Source: Leucaena leucocephala
Taxonomy: Eukaryota; Streptophyta; Magnoliopsida; Fabales; Fabaceae
Reading direction: 5' to 3'
Assembly: GCA_037074615.1 (NCBI GenBank)
Contig: CM073527.1
Span: 6,598,848-6,662,847 of the forward strand
DNA length: 64,000 nt
The stretch's first letter is position 1. Each line of letters opens with the position of its first letter. The translations under genes were made by a program, and so were the position numbers. Positions 61,430 to 64,000 of this stretch are shown here, piece after piece. The notes under the pieces were generated by a model, which was not told the DNA's origin, did not search any database, and worked only from the letters and a program-made list of their open reading frames with translations.

Positions 61430-63890
61430 CACTTCATACTTCATTTAAGTAGTTGTGAGCTCTATCTCAATGATCTTGTGTATATAGCGGATTACATAAT
61501 ATACTCATTCAACACTGTCAGGTTGAGGTGGTACTAACAAAATAGAAAAACACAAAGCTTATTAGAGACAAACTTTATACCTAATAAATTTATGAAAACT
61601 AAAACTAATTATTTGAAAACTTACTTGACGATACATCCATGTAGGATTAGTACCAAGTGGATGGGTTTTGAAGACGTTGAAGTCTTGTACAACCCTATAA
61701 CCAATTGGAAAAAAAGATATCATATAACTTAGTAAATTTTATTCTTAATAAATATATAAAGAAAAACTCACGTGTTGACGATAGATACTATATCGAGATC
61801 TAGTGGTCAAAACATTGAATCAAACTAGTCCAATGCTTACTCCAAAATATAAACAATGTAATATATGAATGTATTATAATATTTATATATTTGTGCCAAG
61901 TATAAGAGTATACTTACAATTTTAAAATAAGATGCAAAATATATCTTCCTCTTGATTTGGGTCATGATGTTGATAATGTACATCATCCTCAATTTTCTAT
62001 CAGTGCCTATCTCTTAAACACTTTGCGTACACATGAACCCATATGTGTCTCCTTTTGCTTCTTCCAAGAATTTGCCATAGAAGTTGCTATTGTTCAATAG
62101 AGAAGAGTTAGAACTCGGCAAATGATAAAACAAAAAGTATTAAAATAAATTTACAACTTATAATATGGCTAACTGGTTGACAATTGAATCCACCTCTTTA
62201 AAATTCAGGAATTGCACTATGTTATTCATGTCCAAGAGAAATTTATAAAGCTCCTGTGTGGTTGAAACCCCTGATAAAAAACTAAGTACTCCCATTATTC
62301 CTTCTGCCAAAGCATGAAGAGATGCCATATTCATATATCTCAAGGATATATTATGATGAAGAGGTTTGATCTTGTCTCCTTTCTCCCACATTTTTTAGTT
62401 TTGGCTCCTTTAATGTTTTCTTCAAGGTTCGAGATGACCACTTTCTTAATTTGACCAGATGTGTTAGCAACAAAATAAACTACCTTGGAGCATCATCCAA
62501 TACGTGAACCTCGTCAGTAGGGAAAGGAATTAATGTAGTTCTAAATCCTTTCTTGATACGGTTTACTATAACATTGACTCTACCATGAGGAATTATATTC
62601 TGGTGAATTGTTGTCGCACCCAGGTACACGGTAGCATGAGCAGAAGGGTTGTAGTCCCTTTGTGTGTCATCATATAGAAACCACCCTATTTGCCACAGTC
62701 CTCAGTGTGCTTAAGGTTAGGATCAGAATCAGATGGCTGGGATACAAACTTTTCCTTATTGGCACTGCCCTTCCCACTTGCCAACCTAGGAGAACTCTCA
62801 AAATATGAACAAAATTAGTCATGACAAAATGCATGTTAAACGTCCTTTGAAAAGAAGTAAATGAATATTTTCTACCTATGAACTTTGGCAAGTTGTAGGG
62901 AAGCCCATCATCTTCATGGTAGAATCTGGCATCCATAATCTAATTGAGTTTGGCTTTAAGAGCTTGTTGGTGTTAGATATCCATATTGTCGCATATCCTT
63001 TCTAACATCGCTTCATGCTTTGAAGCAAATTCATCTCGAAACTTTTGCAACTCATCTCTGGATGCTATGTCTGTAAAGGCTGCACTTATTCTTCATGAGG
63101 TGAAACCAAAAAACTCTTTTCGTATAACTCCTTTGGGGCTATCTTACTCTACCTAGGTGATTAGAGGTCCTAACAGTTGTCTCCAATATGTCCATTCCTT
63201 TTTCAAGAAAGAAAGACCCTTGGGTTGCCTATTCCTCCAGTGAATCCTACCACATATACAAGTAACTAAGTTAAATAACTGAAGAGCAAGTAATAATGTA
63301 TAAATTCTTAGCATTTAAATAAATTACTTACAATCCTCTCAGCAACAGTAGCAACCTCTAGAGTATTGTATTGTCCCTTGTTAACCTTCATAGCCTTCTA
63401 TTTTTCTTGGCGAGATTGGTGTTGGATAGATGAATAAGGGTCTGATACAGTAACTTGCTAATTATCTTGCAACTACTCTTGCATTATTTTGCTCTCAAGG
63501 ACACTATACCCCCCGAGACATATAATAATGATACATATTCTTCTTGGCTATTTCTTATTTCCTCTTACTCATAGCCTATGAAAATGAAATGAAGTTAGAT
63601 TAGTTTATTAAAATGTACATTCATTACTAACTAAATTAATTAAAATGTAAGTTTATAGCACACATCAAATCTTATAAGTAGCCTCTTCCTGCAGTTGACG
63701 AAACAATATACATGCTTCGTCACTAACATTATTGGGGTATGTGTCTTTTGGATACTCTCCTATCTTACTTCCTTGAATGTAGTCCTTTGCATGGTTGGAC
63801 TTAAAGTTTCTACACAATTCATTGTATTGCTTTAAGATGTGATTCCTCATGCTTGTTGTGGTAGGAATATCAAAATTTTCCTACATTGAG
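61430..63890 (-). pseudogene. CACTA (En/Spm) ORF pseudogene with a Ulp1-like C-terminal domain
   Basis: Read leftward. An N-terminal segment lies at 63,850-63,665 (MRNHILKQYNELCRNFKSNH). A charged helical segment lies near 63,080-62,940 (ASRDELQKFRDEFASKHEAM). MDARFYHEDDGLPYNLPKFI ends at a splice donor near 62,878. A domain like the plant transposon DUF8039 follows (62,680-62,492, ATVYLGATTIHQNIIPHG and RTTLIPFPTDEVHVLDDAP). Next come FLNFKEVDSIVNQLAIL (about 62,208-62,158) and NFYGKFLEEAKGDTYGFM (about 62,080-62,025). The Ulp1 core has its catalytic His in KHWTSLIQCF (codon 61,835-61,833). The catalytic Cys position, before YYVIRYI, is TGA (61,507-61,505). Numerous stops and frameshifts make it inactive. 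Such C48 tails are usual in plant CACTA ORFs. Confidence 0.75.
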
Positions 63891-64000
63891 GTACAAAAAT
63901 CCAAATAAGATGAAGCTACAATAAGGAATAAAGATTATCAATAACTAAAGTAGATAGGTGAAACATATAATTAGAATGTACCAAAATATCCTCCTAACTC
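63891..64000. other. Window edge, continuation of the CACTA element
   Basis: AT-rich sequence upstream of the N-terminal exon. I see no feature before the window ends. Confidence 0.4.

Noticed and set aside
1..64000. CRISPR arrays, bacterial operons, tRNA or rRNA genes
   Set aside because: The window is plant nuclear DNA. No direct-repeat/spacer arrays or convincing tRNA box A/B pairs were seen; the TGGTATCA matches are retrotransposon primer-binding sites, not tRNA genes.

Overview
This is a window of plant nuclear DNA, most likely from a eudicot. It is strongly AT-rich, dominated by nested LTR retrotransposons, and holds one intact intronless gene for a plant-type berberine-bridge-enzyme-like (BBE-like) FAD oxidoreductase at 33,645-35,258 (+). 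I could not name the species. Almost everything else is decayed transposon sequence.

Left third (1-27 kb): a pile of Ty3/gypsy LTRs, probably Tekay/Del-type chromoviruses, whose LTRs begin near TGTCATATCC and end in TGACA. Forward LTRs lie at 1,166-2,622 (5'-truncated, followed by a tRNA-iMet primer-binding site), 12,167-15,168, about 16,540-18,492 and 23,412-25,556. Inverted copies lie at 2,867-5,753, 15,169-16,530 and 26,075-27,215. Two internal regions are recognisable: a very decayed one at 7,691-12,166 and a better one at 18,493-23,411. The latter has gag, protease, reverse transcriptase, RNase H and integrase remnants but lacks the integrase catalytic core. A second LTR type (TGTAATATCC start, minus strand) occupies about 5,940-7,690.

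Middle (27-36.4 kb): a CACTA-like minus-strand ORF fragment is split by a solo LTR (27,580-31,072) with a TACCA target duplication. CACTA-type subterminal repeats follow, then an array of roughly 195-bp tandem repeats (32,211-33,066), then the BBE-like gene. Part of the gene's upstream sequence recurs downstream, suggesting a lost tandem duplicate.

Right half (36.9-54 kb): I read this as one large Mutator-like element (MULE). Its ends are inverted repeats at 36,943-37,086 and 53,863-54,009. It carries a plus-strand MuDR-type transposase pseudogene (37,695-39,955) and, converging on it, a minus-strand gene in three pieces (49,760-49,242, 45,830-45,310 and 42,100-41,422). That gene ends in a Ulp1/C48 cysteine protease domain and starts with an HMG-box-like segment. 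Insertions cut it up: a solo LTR with ATATA duplications (42,195-45,304), a Copia remnant (45,964-46,690) and two inverted gypsy LTRs (46,691-49,241 and 49,986-52,853).

Right edge (54-64 kb): LTR-like sequence interrupted by another LTR (55,520-57,045), an unidentified 105-codon ORF, and the 3' half of a minus-strand CACTA element (60,850-64,000). That element's ORF also ends in a Ulp1-like domain, here with a stop codon where the catalytic cysteine should be.

Only the BBE-like gene looks functional. The transposon genes contain stops, frameshifts and lost catalytic residues.
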